Source of the DNA: a virus
Virus record (IMG/VR): IMGVR_UViG_3300025276_000259
Coordinates: 1 to 21,072 of that record
DNA: 21,072 bases
Strand: one strand, 5' to 3'
Shown in pieces: positions 1 through 7,680 of the stretch (its first letter is position 1; the number at the start of each line of letters is the position of its first letter). Below the pieces are notes generated by a model, which ran no database searches, was not told the origin of the DNA, and saw only the letters and a list, made by a program, of their open reading frames with translations. The position numbers were made by a program, and so were the translations under genes.

Positions 1-286
1 GAAGTGCAGGGCTTAACACTAAGCTTGCGATCTGATTTGATTGAATCCAAGCCGCTGTATCTGGGTACGTTTCTAGGAGGCCATCGCACATAAAACTGAA
101 CTGACATTTATGAAGTTGATTTGGGTAGTGATTCTCATGCACAACAGCACATACCGTGTTCGGGAAGTTAGGCGAACTAACACGGTTCAGCACAACCTGC
201 GCCACAGCCACTTGCTCGATCAATGGCTGGGATCGGGCTTCGTGGTAGACCGTCAGTGCCAAACAAAATAAAGCTTCGGTAATCAT
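1..286 (-). CDS. Cell wall hydrolase, SleB/Hydrolase_2 family (C-terminus off window)
   Basis: The ATG lies at 284-286 on the minus strand behind a good GAGG ribosome-binding site, and the frame stays open to the left window edge, giving about 95 residues. The translation has the SleB/CwlJ-type Hydrolase_2 pattern: an early YHEAR block, then VAVAQVVLNRV, then FPNTVCAVVH and later CQFSFMCDG. Family members cleave peptidoglycan, so this is the likely phage endolysin. No clear signal peptide is visible, although the start (MITEALFCLALTV) is hydrophobic. It starts 2 nt after the stop of the 289-465 gene and is the most distal visible gene of the leftward early operon, an unusual place for a lysis gene. 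Identification rests on motifs; the C-terminal part of the domain cannot be seen. Confidence 0.85.
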   Translation of the reverse strand, partial: MITEALFCLALTVYHEARSQPLIEQVAVAQVVLNRVSSPNFPNTVCAVVHENHYPNQLHKCQFSFMCDGLLETYPDTAAWIQSNQIASLVLSPAL

Positions 287-288
287 TT

Positions 289-465
289 CTATTCCTCTAA
301 ACTAAACCATTCGTGTATTTCATCTATTACACACTTAGAAACGGCTTTAATAAGTTCTTCTTCGCTAATGTTTTCTAGGTCTTCATTCTCAAGTGAGTAC
401 AGACCTTTCTTTACACCGTCTTCGACAACCTTAGTTATGATTTGCCGGTAGTTTGGCGCGTTCAC
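289..465 (-). CDS. Small acidic protein, 58 aa, unknown function
   Basis: This GTG-started frame encodes MNAPNYRQIITKVVEDGVKK and continues with an acidic, probably helical tail ending HEWFSLEE. The GTG at 463-465 overlaps the TGA of the upstream gene (GTGA), so translation is probably coupled; no strong separate Shine-Dalgarno is seen. The stop lies 2 nt before the lysin start. Its K/E-rich composition and a helical pattern from residue 28 onward suggest a small soluble protein. No family is recognised. Support comes from the tight fit between two well-supported neighbours. Confidence 0.6.
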   Translation of the reverse strand: MNAPNYRQIITKVVEDGVKKGLYSLENEDLENISEEELIKAVSKCVIDEIHEWFSLEE

Positions 466-689
466 TTTCGTACCAGTACCAAGTCGTCAAACTCAGCCTC
501 AATCCATACGTGTGCGCCGCAGGACAGAGGTTTGTCTTGGCTATACACAACCTTGCTTGGCCCTTTAAGATGCACCTCATGGCAGTACGTGTTGGCTTTA
601 TAAGTCTTAACAGTAATGCACGGGTTGTCTTCGCCATGTTTGCGGTTTGATCTGATTACGTGCTGATTAATGTGAATCTTGGCTTTCAC
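462..689 (-). CDS. Conserved small phage protein, 75 aa, unknown function
   Basis: The start is GTG at 687-689, inside the GTGA overlap with the upstream gene and behind AGGAAGAG. The product begins MKAKIHINQHVIRSNRKHGE and later has ITVKTYKAN, GPSKVVYSQDKPLSCGAHVWIE. The KIHINQH, ITVK, GPSxVVY and PLSCGAxVWIE blocks match a small protein I associate with many tailed-phage early regions, for which I know no function. It looks compact and beta-rich. It is part of a chain of overlapping genes in the leftward early operon. A frame on the opposite strand is a shadow. Confidence 0.75.
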   Translation of the reverse strand: MKAKIHINQHVIRSNRKHGEDNPCITVKTYKANTYCHEVHLKGPSKVVYSQDKPLSCGAHVWIEAEFDDLVLVRK

Positions 690-844
690 GATAGCTCTTC
701 CTGTACGCGACGCTCTTGGTGTTCTTCGATAGCATTAATACGCTTTCGCTTTTCAGCTTTATTGCGAGTGGCTATCTCGTCAGTAAGCCGCTTAACTCGG
801 ATAGCCTGTTCTAAAGATAGACATGGGTTTCTAGGGGCTTTCAT
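686..844 (-). CDS. Small basic helical protein, 52 aa, unknown function
   Basis: The ATG at 842-844 overlaps the TGA of the preceding gene (ATGA) and the TGA at 686-688 overlaps the next GTG (GTGA), so the gene is locked between coupled neighbours. The protein reads MKAPRNPCLSLEQAIRVKRL and continues as a highly charged helix rich in K, R and E up to RRVQEELS. A coiled coil or single long helix is likely. No family is recognised. The gene is too short for usual ORF cut-offs but is well supported by the overlap geometry and the lack of any alternative occupant. Confidence 0.6.
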   Translation of the reverse strand: MKAPRNPCLSLEQAIRVKRLTDEIATRNKAEKRKRINAIEEHQERRVQEELS

Positions 845-1179
845 TTCCACGCTCTTGTTAACACGCTTCTAGGTGTGATCGTCCCAGATTTAATCGGGCC
901 TTTTTTACGCGCTTCTTTTCGCTTTAAGTTCCGCTCGATCCGGCAGTCAGTGCATTCTATTTCACCTACTCGCTTGCGTATTAAGTCTGCTTGAAACCAC
1001 TGGCTTTCTTCACCACACTCGCATTCAACTTCGTACAAATGCTGGAGTCCAGGAGTCCCATTCGGGTTATCTTCTCGACCCATATATCCAAGGATTGTAA
1101 TTCGCCCAACAACATCACCCTCTTTAAATCTTTGATGCGCTGGGGTTGGCTTGTTCTTTTTAATCATGCTCATTTTCAT
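841..1179 (-). CDS. Putative zinc-finger protein, 112 aa, unknown function
   Basis: The product has a small beta-rich N-terminal part (GDVVGRITILGYMGRE) followed by two cysteine pairs, CECG near residue 53 and CTDC near residue 76, a spacing compatible with a four-Cys zinc ribbon. A strongly basic tail (RNLKRKEARKKG) follows, suggesting nucleic-acid binding. The start at 1177-1179 forms an ATGA overlap with the DUF3310 gene; a second in-frame ATG lies two codons on, so the exact start is uncertain. The stop overlaps the next ATG. The general look, a short beta domain with a Cys4 ribbon, resembles small phage proteins often found near DUF3310 genes, but no specific function is assigned. Confidence 0.7.
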   Translation of the reverse strand: MKMSMIKKNKPTPAHQRFKEGDVVGRITILGYMGREDNPNGTPGLQHLYEVECECGEESQWFQADLIRKRVGEIECTDCRIERNLKRKEARKKGPIKSGTITPRSVLTRAWK

Positions 1180-1436
1180 AACTTATGGCCCTGCTGCTCG
1201 TTCTCAATCATCCAGTCGATGTAGACCTTTGCTTTATTAAGGTCTTGTACTCCGTCTTTTTGTTTCCAGCGGGAGGTGTACTTGATAACGTTGGCCCAGC
1301 AGAATCCACGCATCTCTTCTTGAGATAAGCAGTCACGTATATAGTCGATTGTTTCAATCTCACCGCTTACATAGTGAGGTGGTGAACTGACCATGTGAGG
1401 GTTTTCTATCATTGGCTCGATCTTTGTCTCGGTCAT
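1176..1436 (-). CDS. DUF3310 family protein (T7 gp1.7-like), 86 aa
   Basis: The core PHYVSGEIETIDYIRD, then FCWANVIKYTSRWKQKDG, then DLNKAKVYIDWMIE matches the DUF3310 domain found in many phages. The family is related to T7 gp1.7, described as a nucleotide kinase; whether this short version has that activity is not known from sequence. The ATG at 1434-1436 follows a strong AAGGAG seven bases upstream, within the TAACCCACC-AAAGGAG cassette shared with other genes of this phage. Its TGA overlaps the next ATG. Placement among DNA metabolism genes fits a role in nucleotide supply. Confidence 0.85.
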   Translation of the reverse strand: MTETKIEPMIENPHMVSSPPHYVSGEIETIDYIRDCLSQEEMRGFCWANVIKYTSRWKQKDGVQDLNKAKVYIDWMIENEQQGHKL

Positions 1437-1456
1437 TCCGATGCTCCTTTGGTGGG

Positions 1457-1555
1457 TTAGTCTATTGTTTCGCCAATGACGCCAAACTTTCGTCGCCGGT
1501 GGTTCTTAGTTAATTTGTCGTATAACTTACGAAACCATTCTTTGATTGCTTTCAT
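1457..1555 (-). CDS. Very small basic protein, 32 aa
   Basis: An ATG at 1553-1555 sits five bases after AGGAG, inside the 3' end of the helicase gene in another frame. It encodes MKAIKEWFRKLYDKLTKNHR and ends GETID. The stop TAA at 1457-1459 is immediately followed by the CCCACC-AAAGGAG leader of the DUF3310 gene; the same stop-plus-leader arrangement follows real genes elsewhere in the window, which supports this as a genuine reading frame. The first 20 residues could form an amphipathic basic helix. No function is proposed. It overlaps the helicase by 29 nt. Confidence 0.5.
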   Translation of the reverse strand: MKAIKEWFRKLYDKLTKNHRRRKFGVIGETID

Positions 1556-2888
1556 TTTTGCTCCTGTATTTAAGCGCGTCTTTAAGTGCGTCTTGAACTG
1601 TTTTCTTATTGATTAACCGGTCAATCACTATCTCGTCAACGCTGTCAGGGACGACAAGGTGGTGAACTGTTACTGGCTTGGTTTGACCTTGACGATAGAG
1701 TCGGGCATTAAACTGCTCGTATAGTTCTAGCGACCAGTTGAGTCCGAACCAAACGATCCGGCTTCCACCGGCTTGAAGATTAAGGCCATGTCCTGCGGAT
1801 GCAGGGTGTGCCAGTAGAATGGCTATCTCACCATTGTTCCAACGTTCAACAGCCTCGCCTTTGCTATCCACTTGGACGGCGTCGGGGAAGCGCTGCTTCA
1901 ATCTAGCAAGGTCACTTTGGAAGTTGTAGGCAACAAGCACTGGTTCACACGCCAGTTCAATAATCTCTTCTAAGGCGTCCAGTTTGGCGTCATGGATCTG
2001 CTCCCATGCGCCATTCTGTTCATCTAGGTAGAGTGCGCCATTGGTTAGCTGCATACATTTACTTGATAGCACAGCAGCGTTAACCGCAGTGACATCGCCG
2101 GAATCGAATTGAATAAACATATCGTCTTGTAGTGTCTCGTAGCGTCTCCTAACAGCTCTTGGTATCTGTACTGGTTCAGTCACAGATAGATATTCGGGCA
2201 GCGTCAGGTAGTCTTCTGAAGTCATGCTGATAACAATGTCATCAATGGCTTTGTGGATCTGAGCGTCAGCGGTGGCTTTAGGTGTCCACTTGTGGCCGAA
2301 GTAATCAACAGTAAACCAGCGGTTCTTAAATGCGGTGAACGTCTTACCCAGTCGTAAGCCTTCATCGAGCAAATAGGTCTGGCTCCACAGGTCGATTAAC
2401 CCGTTGCTGGCTGGTGTACCGGTAAGGCCAATGACTTGTGTGATTCTGGGCCGCAGACGTTTGAGGGCTTTGAATCGCTTGGAGCCTGGAGCTTTGAGTT
2501 TAGATAGTTCATCGAACACAACCGTATCGTAGGGCCACTTCTTACCATATGCGGTAATCAACCAGACTAGGTTCTCGTAGTTGATGATGTGGATGTCCTC
2601 TTTACCTTGCGCAGCACTGGCTCTCTTAGCCGCTGGCCCAGTGAGCAATGCACTGGTCAGTTCAAGGTGATCCCACTTGTCAATCTCCTGCTGCCAAACC
2701 AAGTTAGCAACACGCAGGGGAGCAACAATCAGAATGCGGTTAGCTTCGTAGTCTCGATGAAGGTCTTGTACAGCAGTAAGCGTTGTAACTGTCTTACCCA
2801 GTCCCATCTCCAGAAAGAGTGCGCAGTTGCGCTTCTCTTTAATAAAGTCTATAGCAGCCGTCTGGTAGTCGTGCGCGATAAATTTCAT
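1527..2888 (-). CDS. SNF2/DEAD-type DNA helicase, 453 aa
   Basis: This is a superfamily 2 ATPase. Walker A is EMGLGKT at about residues 27-33, motif II is DELS at 126-129, and motif III is GLTGTPAS near 154-161. The C-terminal RecA-like half carries QFNARLYRQGQTKPV, the SNF2-type motif VI. Length and layout fit the compact SNF2-like helicases common in phage replication modules, which act in replication or recombination. The start overlaps the VRR-NUC stop (ATGA at 2885-2888), and VRR-NUC plus SNF2 helicase next to a phage PolA is a recurrent arrangement. The 3' end overlaps a 32-aa gene. The helicase substrate is inferred, not seen. Confidence 0.93.
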   Translation of the reverse strand: MKFIAHDYQTAAIDFIKEKRNCALFLEMGLGKTVTTLTAVQDLHRDYEANRILIVAPLRVANLVWQQEIDKWDHLELTSALLTGPAAKRASAAQGKEDIHIINYENLVWLITAYGKKWPYDTVVFDELSKLKAPGSKRFKALKRLRPRITQVIGLTGTPASNGLIDLWSQTYLLDEGLRLGKTFTAFKNRWFTVDYFGHKWTPKATADAQIHKAIDDIVISMTSEDYLTLPEYLSVTEPVQIPRAVRRRYETLQDDMFIQFDSGDVTAVNAAVLSSKCMQLTNGALYLDEQNGAWEQIHDAKLDALEEIIELACEPVLVAYNFQSDLARLKQRFPDAVQVDSKGEAVERWNNGEIAILLAHPASAGHGLNLQAGGSRIVWFGLNWSLELYEQFNARLYRQGQTKPVTVHHLVVPDSVDEIVIDRLINKKTVQDALKDALKYRSKNESNQRMVS

Positions 2889-3160
2889 ATGCTATCCACT
2901 ATTTCGTCGATTGATTCTTTGGAGTCAACAACAAATACCTGCTGACCCAGATTGCGAAGCCGCTCAATCTCATGCGCTTGAAGTACCGTTGGCGTCTTCT
3001 TTGGGGCTTTGCACTCTATGAATACAGAGATACCGTCAGGGAACACACACAGCCTGTCAGGTACACCGCGACGCGAAGGCGATGTAAACTTATAAGCAAC
3101 ACCCCCCAAGTCTTTTACGCGCCTAACTAAATATCTTTCTATGTCACGTTCTAGCATCAT
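2885..3160 (-). CDS. VRR-NUC domain nuclease, 91 aa
   Basis: The protein is a stand-alone VRR-NUC domain of the PD-(D/E)XK superfamily. Visible motifs are RRGVPDRLCVFPDG (catalytic Asp35) and FIECKAPKK (Glu49, Lys51), with the helix PTVLQAHEIERLRNLG after it. Single-domain phage VRR-NUC proteins are believed to act as structure-specific DNA nucleases in replication or recombination. Both junctions are ATGA overlaps, with PolA upstream and the SNF2 helicase downstream, so the three proteins are probably translated together and may act in one complex. The start uses the first of two adjacent ATG codons. Confidence 0.93.
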   Translation of the reverse strand: MMLERDIERYLVRRVKDLGGVAYKFTSPSRRGVPDRLCVFPDGISVFIECKAPKKTPTVLQAHEIERLRNLGQQVFVVDSKESIDEIVDSI

Positions 3161-5094
3161 TTTGAATACCTCATGCCTTCAAAGCCTTTGGCGTCAAGCG
3201 GTAAGCCTTCGGCCCAACTGGGAGATGTGGAAAGGAGTGCTGATAATGCGGGGGCGTTGTACTGCTCTTCGTCGGGACATAGCGTGACAACTTCGTCGTG
3301 GACAGTAGCGACTATCTCGTAGCCAGCCGCTTCGATGACACTGAGGTTTGCACCCAGTACATCACGCGCAACAGCTTGGGTAACGTTCTCTACAATCTTG
3401 CCACCGTATGTGTCAATGCGCATAAACTTGCGAGTGAATCCGACACCCATAAAAGTAGTCTTCATGCGACCACTGCTTTCATGGTCTTCATTCAATGGCT
3501 TGTAATACGTCAGCTTGCGCCCAGAGGGGAGGCGCACGGTAAGCCAGTCTCCTTCAATGTTAATTAGGAGTTTTCCTACGTCTTTGTATTTAAGTGTGCA
3601 TCCAACAACGTCCATCACACCATCGTTCATGTCATGCCATAGCCTTACAATCCGTTTGTTTGCTCTACGATAATTACGCACTGTCTCAGTCGCTAAAGTC
3701 TCGTCAATATCTACGCCGTAGTTTTTACCCATTGAAGTAAAGGCATTGACGCCACCTTGGAACCCAAGCGCAAGCGTTGCGACTTTGCCGATGAAGCGCA
3801 TATCGCCATCAACTTCTGAATAGTCTTTGTTGAAAATTCCAGACGCCATGTGCTTATAAATGTCTTTGCCGGATCTGAACACATCGAGCGTCTTTTCATC
3901 GCCGGCCAGCCACGGTAAAACCCTTGCTTCAATACTGGCTAAGTCAGTCACTACCAGCTTCATCCCCTTGGGTGCGCAGATCATTGCGCGAACGCAGCTT
4001 GATAAGACTTCCATCGGGTTATCGTAGGCTAGGTCAATTGTGTTGTTACGTATGTGCGCCACGCCAACATCAAGATCGCTGATAGAAGGACGGGCTAAGT
4101 TTTGAGGCTGGAACAGACGGCCAGCCCAGCGGCCAGTGCGGTTAGCACCATAAAACTGGAGTGTTCCGCGAAGACGCCCATCGACGCACGTTCCCATCGC
4201 CAGTGTGCTGTACTTCTTAACACTGGTCTTGTCGGCTTGCTGTCTAATCTCTAACAGACGACGCGCGAGAATCGTAATGTCATCGCGTAGTAACACCGCA
4301 GCAACATCGCCCTTGGCCAAGGAGGGTATTTTCAAACCTTCATGGTCTTCAAGGAAGTTAACAAGCTTAGTAACGGATGCGCTGCTGGTGAGCGTACCCT
4401 TAGTGATTTTAATTAGTTCTTCAGTGAGGTGCTTCTTTTCTTTTGCAACGTGTTCAATGGCGATGGCGACTGTGTCCAAATCAATCGGCATACCTCGATC
4501 ATTAATCTCTTGATCTAAATGCCATAAGTCCATCTCATGGTCTAGGTCATTAATGTCCGGCATGAGTTTCCAGATGGTGCGCATGGCTTCAACGTCTTGG
4601 CCACAGTATTCGATAAAGCGTAGCCACTCTGCTGGGTGTGTTGTCTTGTCGTACTTAAAGGCTTTGTGGTTTGTCGGAGCAGGTTTACAGAACTTCATTA
4701 CAAGCTTGTGGCCGTCACTCATTTTGGCTTGGTCGTCGGATAAGCCCAGCGCTTGGCCCAACTGGGCAAGGGAGCCAGGTAATCCCAGCGTATAGGCTTT
4801 GACCATGCTATCGCGCCAGCGGCGCATTGGTAATTTAATACCAAGGGTGTGTTCGATGACAGGTCTGTCAAACATACTGTTGTGGGCCAGAACAAGATGG
4901 TTGTCATCGTCTAGCGCGTCACTTAAATCTTGGGGCATCGGTGTGCCGGTGGTCACGTCCCATACTTGAGCAGGGGCGTCGTCTATCGCGTAGCCAAACA
5001 GGGTTACACGGGTCGTAGGATCTTGGGCGTAACGGTAGCCGCCACACTTCTTTAACTCGCACTCGCTGTACGTTTCCGTGTCGATGTATAACAT
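3157..5094 (-). CDS. DNA polymerase, family A, with 3'-5' exonuclease, 645 aa
   Basis: The N-terminal proofreading domain shows Exo I DTET (residues 5-8), Exo II HNSMFD (71-76) and Exo III YCGQD (163-167). The polymerase domain has motif A VVTDLASIEARVLPWLAGD (about 381-399), motif B RFIGKVATLALGFQGG (433-448) and motif C VHDEVV (598-603). Length and motif spacing match phage PolA enzymes of the T7/SPO2 type rather than bacterial Pol I, since no 5'-3' exonuclease domain is present. It is expected to be the phage replicase. The Shine-Dalgarno is weak (GCAGAG). A hairpin at 5124-5155 precedes it. The stop overlaps the VRR-NUC start. Confidence 0.96.
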   Translation of the reverse strand: MLYIDTETYSECELKKCGGYRYAQDPTTRVTLFGYAIDDAPAQVWDVTTGTPMPQDLSDALDDDNHLVLAHNSMFDRPVIEHTLGIKLPMRRWRDSMVKAYTLGLPGSLAQLGQALGLSDDQAKMSDGHKLVMKFCKPAPTNHKAFKYDKTTHPAEWLRFIEYCGQDVEAMRTIWKLMPDINDLDHEMDLWHLDQEINDRGMPIDLDTVAIAIEHVAKEKKHLTEELIKITKGTLTSSASVTKLVNFLEDHEGLKIPSLAKGDVAAVLLRDDITILARRLLEIRQQADKTSVKKYSTLAMGTCVDGRLRGTLQFYGANRTGRWAGRLFQPQNLARPSISDLDVGVAHIRNNTIDLAYDNPMEVLSSCVRAMICAPKGMKLVVTDLASIEARVLPWLAGDEKTLDVFRSGKDIYKHMASGIFNKDYSEVDGDMRFIGKVATLALGFQGGVNAFTSMGKNYGVDIDETLATETVRNYRRANKRIVRLWHDMNDGVMDVVGCTLKYKDVGKLLINIEGDWLTVRLPSGRKLTYYKPLNEDHESSGRMKTTFMGVGFTRKFMRIDTYGGKIVENVTQAVARDVLGANLSVIEAAGYEIVATVHDEVVTLCPDEEQYNAPALSALLSTSPSWAEGLPLDAKGFEGMRYSK

Positions 5095-5123
5095 CTTTGA
5101 ATCTCTGCTTAGTAAAAGGGGGT

Positions 5124-5155
5124 GGGGCGCTCACCCAATGAAAAATGAACGCCCC
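5124..5155 (-). other. Intercistronic hairpin before DNA polymerase gene
   Basis: On the minus-strand transcript the arms GGGGCGTTCA and TGAGCGCCCC can pair over 10 positions with one G-U pair and a 12-nt loop. It lies between the SSB stop and the polymerase start and has no U-run, so it is not a typical terminator. It may protect the SSB message or reduce expression of the polymerase relative to SSB; this is inference. Confidence 0.5.
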
Positions 5156-5202
5156 GCGTTTGGGCAAGTTACCAAGGAAATAAAAATAACCCGCCCGAAC
5201 TT

Positions 5203-5715
5203 TTAGCTAAACATTTCTTCATCCTCCGCGATGACATTGAAATCTTCTGTGGTGGAACCGCCACCTCCGAATGCTTCGCCTTCACGAACGAATTGGATGC
5301 CTTCAAGACTAAAGTTAATGCGCTTACCGTAGGCGTTGTCCTGCGCCCAAGGCTTAACGATGGCGTTGACGTAGCAGCCAGCGTAGGGCTTTCCGTCATC
5401 CTCGACAAGTGCTGATAAGTCTTTGTCTTTTAAGACTGGTCGCTTCGTGTTGGACGCATTAAAAAAGAACGTTCCCTCTCCGAACCCGTCAAGGTCTTTC
5501 TCTTCGCCGTCGCGCAGTGGGCGCTTCAAGCTTGATGGAATCTTCTTATCCCACTTAGCTATCGCAGTCTGCTCGATTGCCTCTTTCAACGCCTCCATCT
5601 GCGGATGGTCTTCATCCATGATGAACGTGGCGCTATACTTCTTGGTCTGCCCTTCGGCAAACGCTGAAGCGTTAAAGATTTGCGGAAATGAAATTCTTAC
5701 GTTTTGTACTTGCAT
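5203..5715 (-). CDS. DUF2815 family single-stranded DNA-binding protein, 170 aa
   Basis: The start MQVQNVRISFPQIFNASAFA, the segment KKYSATFIMDEDHPQ and the later GCYVNAIVKPWAQDN and INFSLEGIQFVREGEAFGGG match the DUF2815 family, regarded as phage single-stranded DNA-binding proteins with an OB-like fold. The acidic tail (IAEDEEMFS) is the feature expected of an SSB that recruits partner proteins. The start is set by GGAG seven bases before the ATG. It sits between the DUF2800 nuclease and PolA, an order seen in many phage replication modules. It probably coats ssDNA during replication and recombination. Confidence 0.88.
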   Translation of the reverse strand: MQVQNVRISFPQIFNASAFAEGQTKKYSATFIMDEDHPQMEALKEAIEQTAIAKWDKKIPSSLKRPLRDGEEKDLDGFGEGTFFFNASNTKRPVLKDKDLSALVEDDGKPYAGCYVNAIVKPWAQDNAYGKRINFSLEGIQFVREGEAFGGGGSTTEDFNVIAEDEEMFS

Positions 5716-5725
5716 GTCGGTACTC

Positions 5726-6898
5726 CTAATTATTACTAATAATATCGAACTCTAAAGCGGGGGTAAGCGCAGGGCGCTTGTCGGACTCCGGTGCGATGGT
5801 GGGTTTACCTGCTGGGCGGCTCACGTCATCCGCGAACAACTCAGCAAATTCTTTCTTGCCAATCAACTTCTCGGCTTGCGCCACAGTGACTAGCCTTCTT
5901 TGCCAAACATCATCCTCGTCCAATGATGCTGACAGTTTGTCTGATACTGCTTTTTCATCAGCCCAGCGGCGAACTGAACGCCCCTCGACCATCTTGTACC
6001 CTGGCACTTCATGGCCAAGTTCAAGCGCTTCGTAAGCACGGTGTTGAACAGCCTTAGTCCATTGCTCTAACAGCTTTAGATTAGGCAGGATCTTCTCGCC
6101 AATCTCAGCCAAAGTGAGCGTGTCAACCTTCTCGATGATGTCGAGATTGTCGAACTGGCTCCCAATGAGTTGATGCTGGTGGTCAGCTAAAGCGCGACAG
6201 TTACCTTTATTCAAGCACCAACTGCATTGCTTCTCGCCAGCGTTAAACTTAGCGTTAGGCTTTAATGCAGCAGCGCTTGCCAGCTTTACTTCTTCACCGA
6301 AGGCCAGTAGCGCTTCGCGGGTAATGACCCACTCAGGGAAGTGATTCAAGCGCGGCTGGTAGATACCGATCACGATTTCATCAATCTCTGTGTAGATTGC
6401 ATACTCTTGAAGAGCGCCAAGCGCGTACATCATCGCCTGTTCATTGCCTTCTGCCTCGACCTTGACTCCTTTGCCGTATTTCAGATCGCCTACATACAAG
6501 CGCTTGCTACTGGCATCGAGCGTGACAGCGTCAGCAGTGCCGAAGCTATCTTTCGCATACTCACGAAGATCCAAGCGCACTTCAATATCGAGATTGCCTT
6601 CCAGTGAATGGATGCGATCAACGTATTGCTGTACGAACATGGCCATCTCGTCATCGACAGTAAAGCCATTGAAGACATTGCCAATGTAGTGAGCGGCATT
6701 GGTTTCTGGGTTACGTAGAACAGTCTCAGCCAATTCGTGGGCAGCAGTGCCCTCTTCAGCATGAATGCTGGACGTGTCTTTTATGTCACGACAAGCTTCA
6801 ATCGAAGCAGGGCAGCGCAGCCAGCGGTGCGCCGATGACGGCGACAGCTTTGCATGGGCGCGTTGCTCATGGTTCTCAACTAACTTGAGTTGGTTCAC
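5726..6898 (-). CDS. DUF2800 family PD-(D/E)XK nuclease, Cas4/RecB-like, 390 aa
   Basis: The core shows GTADAV (Asp123) and VGDLKYGKG (Asp138, Lys140), followed by GNEQAMMYALGAL, the QxxxY-like helix of RecB/Cas4 nucleases. Four cysteines, Cys29 (WLRCPAS) and Cys225, Cys228, Cys234 (CSWCLNKGNC), are placed as in the 4Fe-4S cluster of Cas4/AddB-type enzymes. It is expected to be a phage DNA exonuclease for recombination or end resection, working with the adjacent SSB. The GTG start (6896-6898) overlaps the preceding TGA (GTGA) behind an AAGGGGG element. Metal cluster and polarity are inferred from the family. Confidence 0.9.
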   Translation of the reverse strand: MNQLKLVENHEQRAHAKLSPSSAHRWLRCPASIEACRDIKDTSSIHAEEGTAAHELAETVLRNPETNAAHYIGNVFNGFTVDDEMAMFVQQYVDRIHSLEGNLDIEVRLDLREYAKDSFGTADAVTLDASSKRLYVGDLKYGKGVKVEAEGNEQAMMYALGALQEYAIYTEIDEIVIGIYQPRLNHFPEWVITREALLAFGEEVKLASAAALKPNAKFNAGEKQCSWCLNKGNCRALADHQHQLIGSQFDNLDIIEKVDTLTLAEIGEKILPNLKLLEQWTKAVQHRAYEALELGHEVPGYKMVEGRSVRRWADEKAVSDKLSASLDEDDVWQRRLVTVAQAEKLIGKKEFAELFADDVSRPAGKPTIAPESDKRPALTPALEFDIISNN

Positions 6899-7242
6899 GC
6901 TGCCCCCTTCTGAAGCTCCACATGAAGTGCTTCAATAAAGGACGTGCGCTTGTCTTCAGCAATGTCGCTTGCGCGAACTACTTTGAAGCTTGTCATTATC
7001 TTAGAGAGAATTTCTCTATCGGTGATTACGCGCATCTCGTCAATTACTTCTTCCAAGGTGGGGAAGTTATCTTCGGTGGCGGCTTCAACAAGCGCTACTG
7101 GGGTGGTAGCTTCCTTAACAGGGGCAGGTTTAGATGCCTTAACTGCTTTAGGCTTAGTGGCGACAGTGTCTAAGGCGCTAATTACTTTAATTAGCTCCTG
7201 TACGCTATCATTCAACTGGGTTATACTCGATTCCAGTGTCAT
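6895..7242 (-). CDS. Unknown early protein with Ala/Pro/Lys-rich linker, 115 aa
   Basis: An N-terminal helix (MTLESSITQLNDSVQELIKV) is followed by a low-complexity linker rich in A, P, K, V and T (about residues 28-55), then a helical C-terminal domain (PTLEEVIDEMRVITDREILS). The layout suggests an oligomerising helix joined to a small protein-binding domain. The gene precedes the DUF2800 nuclease with a GTGA overlap, so it may be a partner of that enzyme; similar short proteins precede such nucleases in phages I know, but no name is given. The start follows AAAGGAG, preceded by CTAACCCACC, the same cassette as upstream of the DUF3310 gene. Confidence 0.8.
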   Translation of the reverse strand: MTLESSITQLNDSVQELIKVISALDTVATKPKAVKASKPAPVKEATTPVALVEAATEDNFPTLEEVIDEMRVITDREILSKIMTSFKVVRASDIAEDKRTSFIEALHVELQKGAA

Positions 7243-7283
7243 CTCAAATTCTCCTTTGGTGGGTTAGTTTGCCGATACGCTAC

Positions 7284-7317
7284 TGCCCCAGTACGCCTTG
7301 TCCGCGTGTCTGGGGCA
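7284..7317 (-). other. Leader hairpin between two early genes
   Basis: Perfect 8-bp arms TGCCCCAG and CTGGGGCA enclose a second short stem ACGC/GCGT around a GGACAAG loop. On the leftward transcript it lies after the stop of the first early gene and about 40 nt before the AAAGGAG site of the second. It has no U-run. It resembles in place and base composition the GGGGC/GCCCC hairpins of the small-gene operon. Confidence 0.55.
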
Positions 7318-7327
7318 ACCATTCTTC

Positions 7328-7654
7328 TCATTCTAATTGACCAGATTCAGCAGCAGCCACTAGCATGGCGGTGCTTTCATCCATGTGATCTTGGAATAAA
7401 TTCTTTAAGTTCGTGATGTTCTTCATCAAATCGACTGTCTTGTCATTCGCAAAAAGTAACTCAAGCTCTGACAAAATACATTCATCTTTTAATGACTTCT
7501 GAATCACGTAATCAATGTCTATTGAAACGCCTCTAGCGAAGAAGCCTTCGCCGTTATACAGCTTATGCTGAAACGCTCCAGCGATAGCTTCAGACGCATC
7601 ACCTGCGTCGATACTATGCTGTGTTAGGGCGATGATGGGTGGGTTGATCGTCAT
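7328..7654 (-). CDS. First gene of leftward early operon, 108 aa, unknown function
   Basis: This is the promoter-proximal gene of the leftward operon, about 80 nt from the predicted promoter. The ATG at 7652-7654 follows AGGAGA with good spacing. The protein begins MTINPPIIALTQHSIDAGDA and is mostly helical and acidic, with a C-terminal segment VDLMKNITNLKNLFQDHMDE. No membrane segment, Cys cluster or catalytic motif is visible. The promoter-proximal position directly under repressor control is where phages often place regulators or host take-over proteins, but nothing in the sequence proves such a role. Confidence 0.75.
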   Translation of the reverse strand: MTINPPIIALTQHSIDAGDASEAIAGAFQHKLYNGEGFFARGVSIDIDYVIQKSLKDECILSELELLFANDKTVDLMKNITNLKNLFQDHMDESTAMLVAAAESGQLE

Positions 7655-7680
7655 ACATTCTCTCCTATTTGCTGTTTAAT

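Noticed and set aside
5778-6035. Plus-strand frames within the early operon (for example 4205-4513, 5778-6035, 6944-7267)
   Set aside because: All are shadows of well-identified minus-strand genes.
7261-7339. 27-30 aa frame between the 7328-7654 and 6895-7242 genes
   Set aside because: It runs through the hairpin and cassette, has no Shine-Dalgarno, and its product is not protein-like, although it would end with an ATGA overlap.
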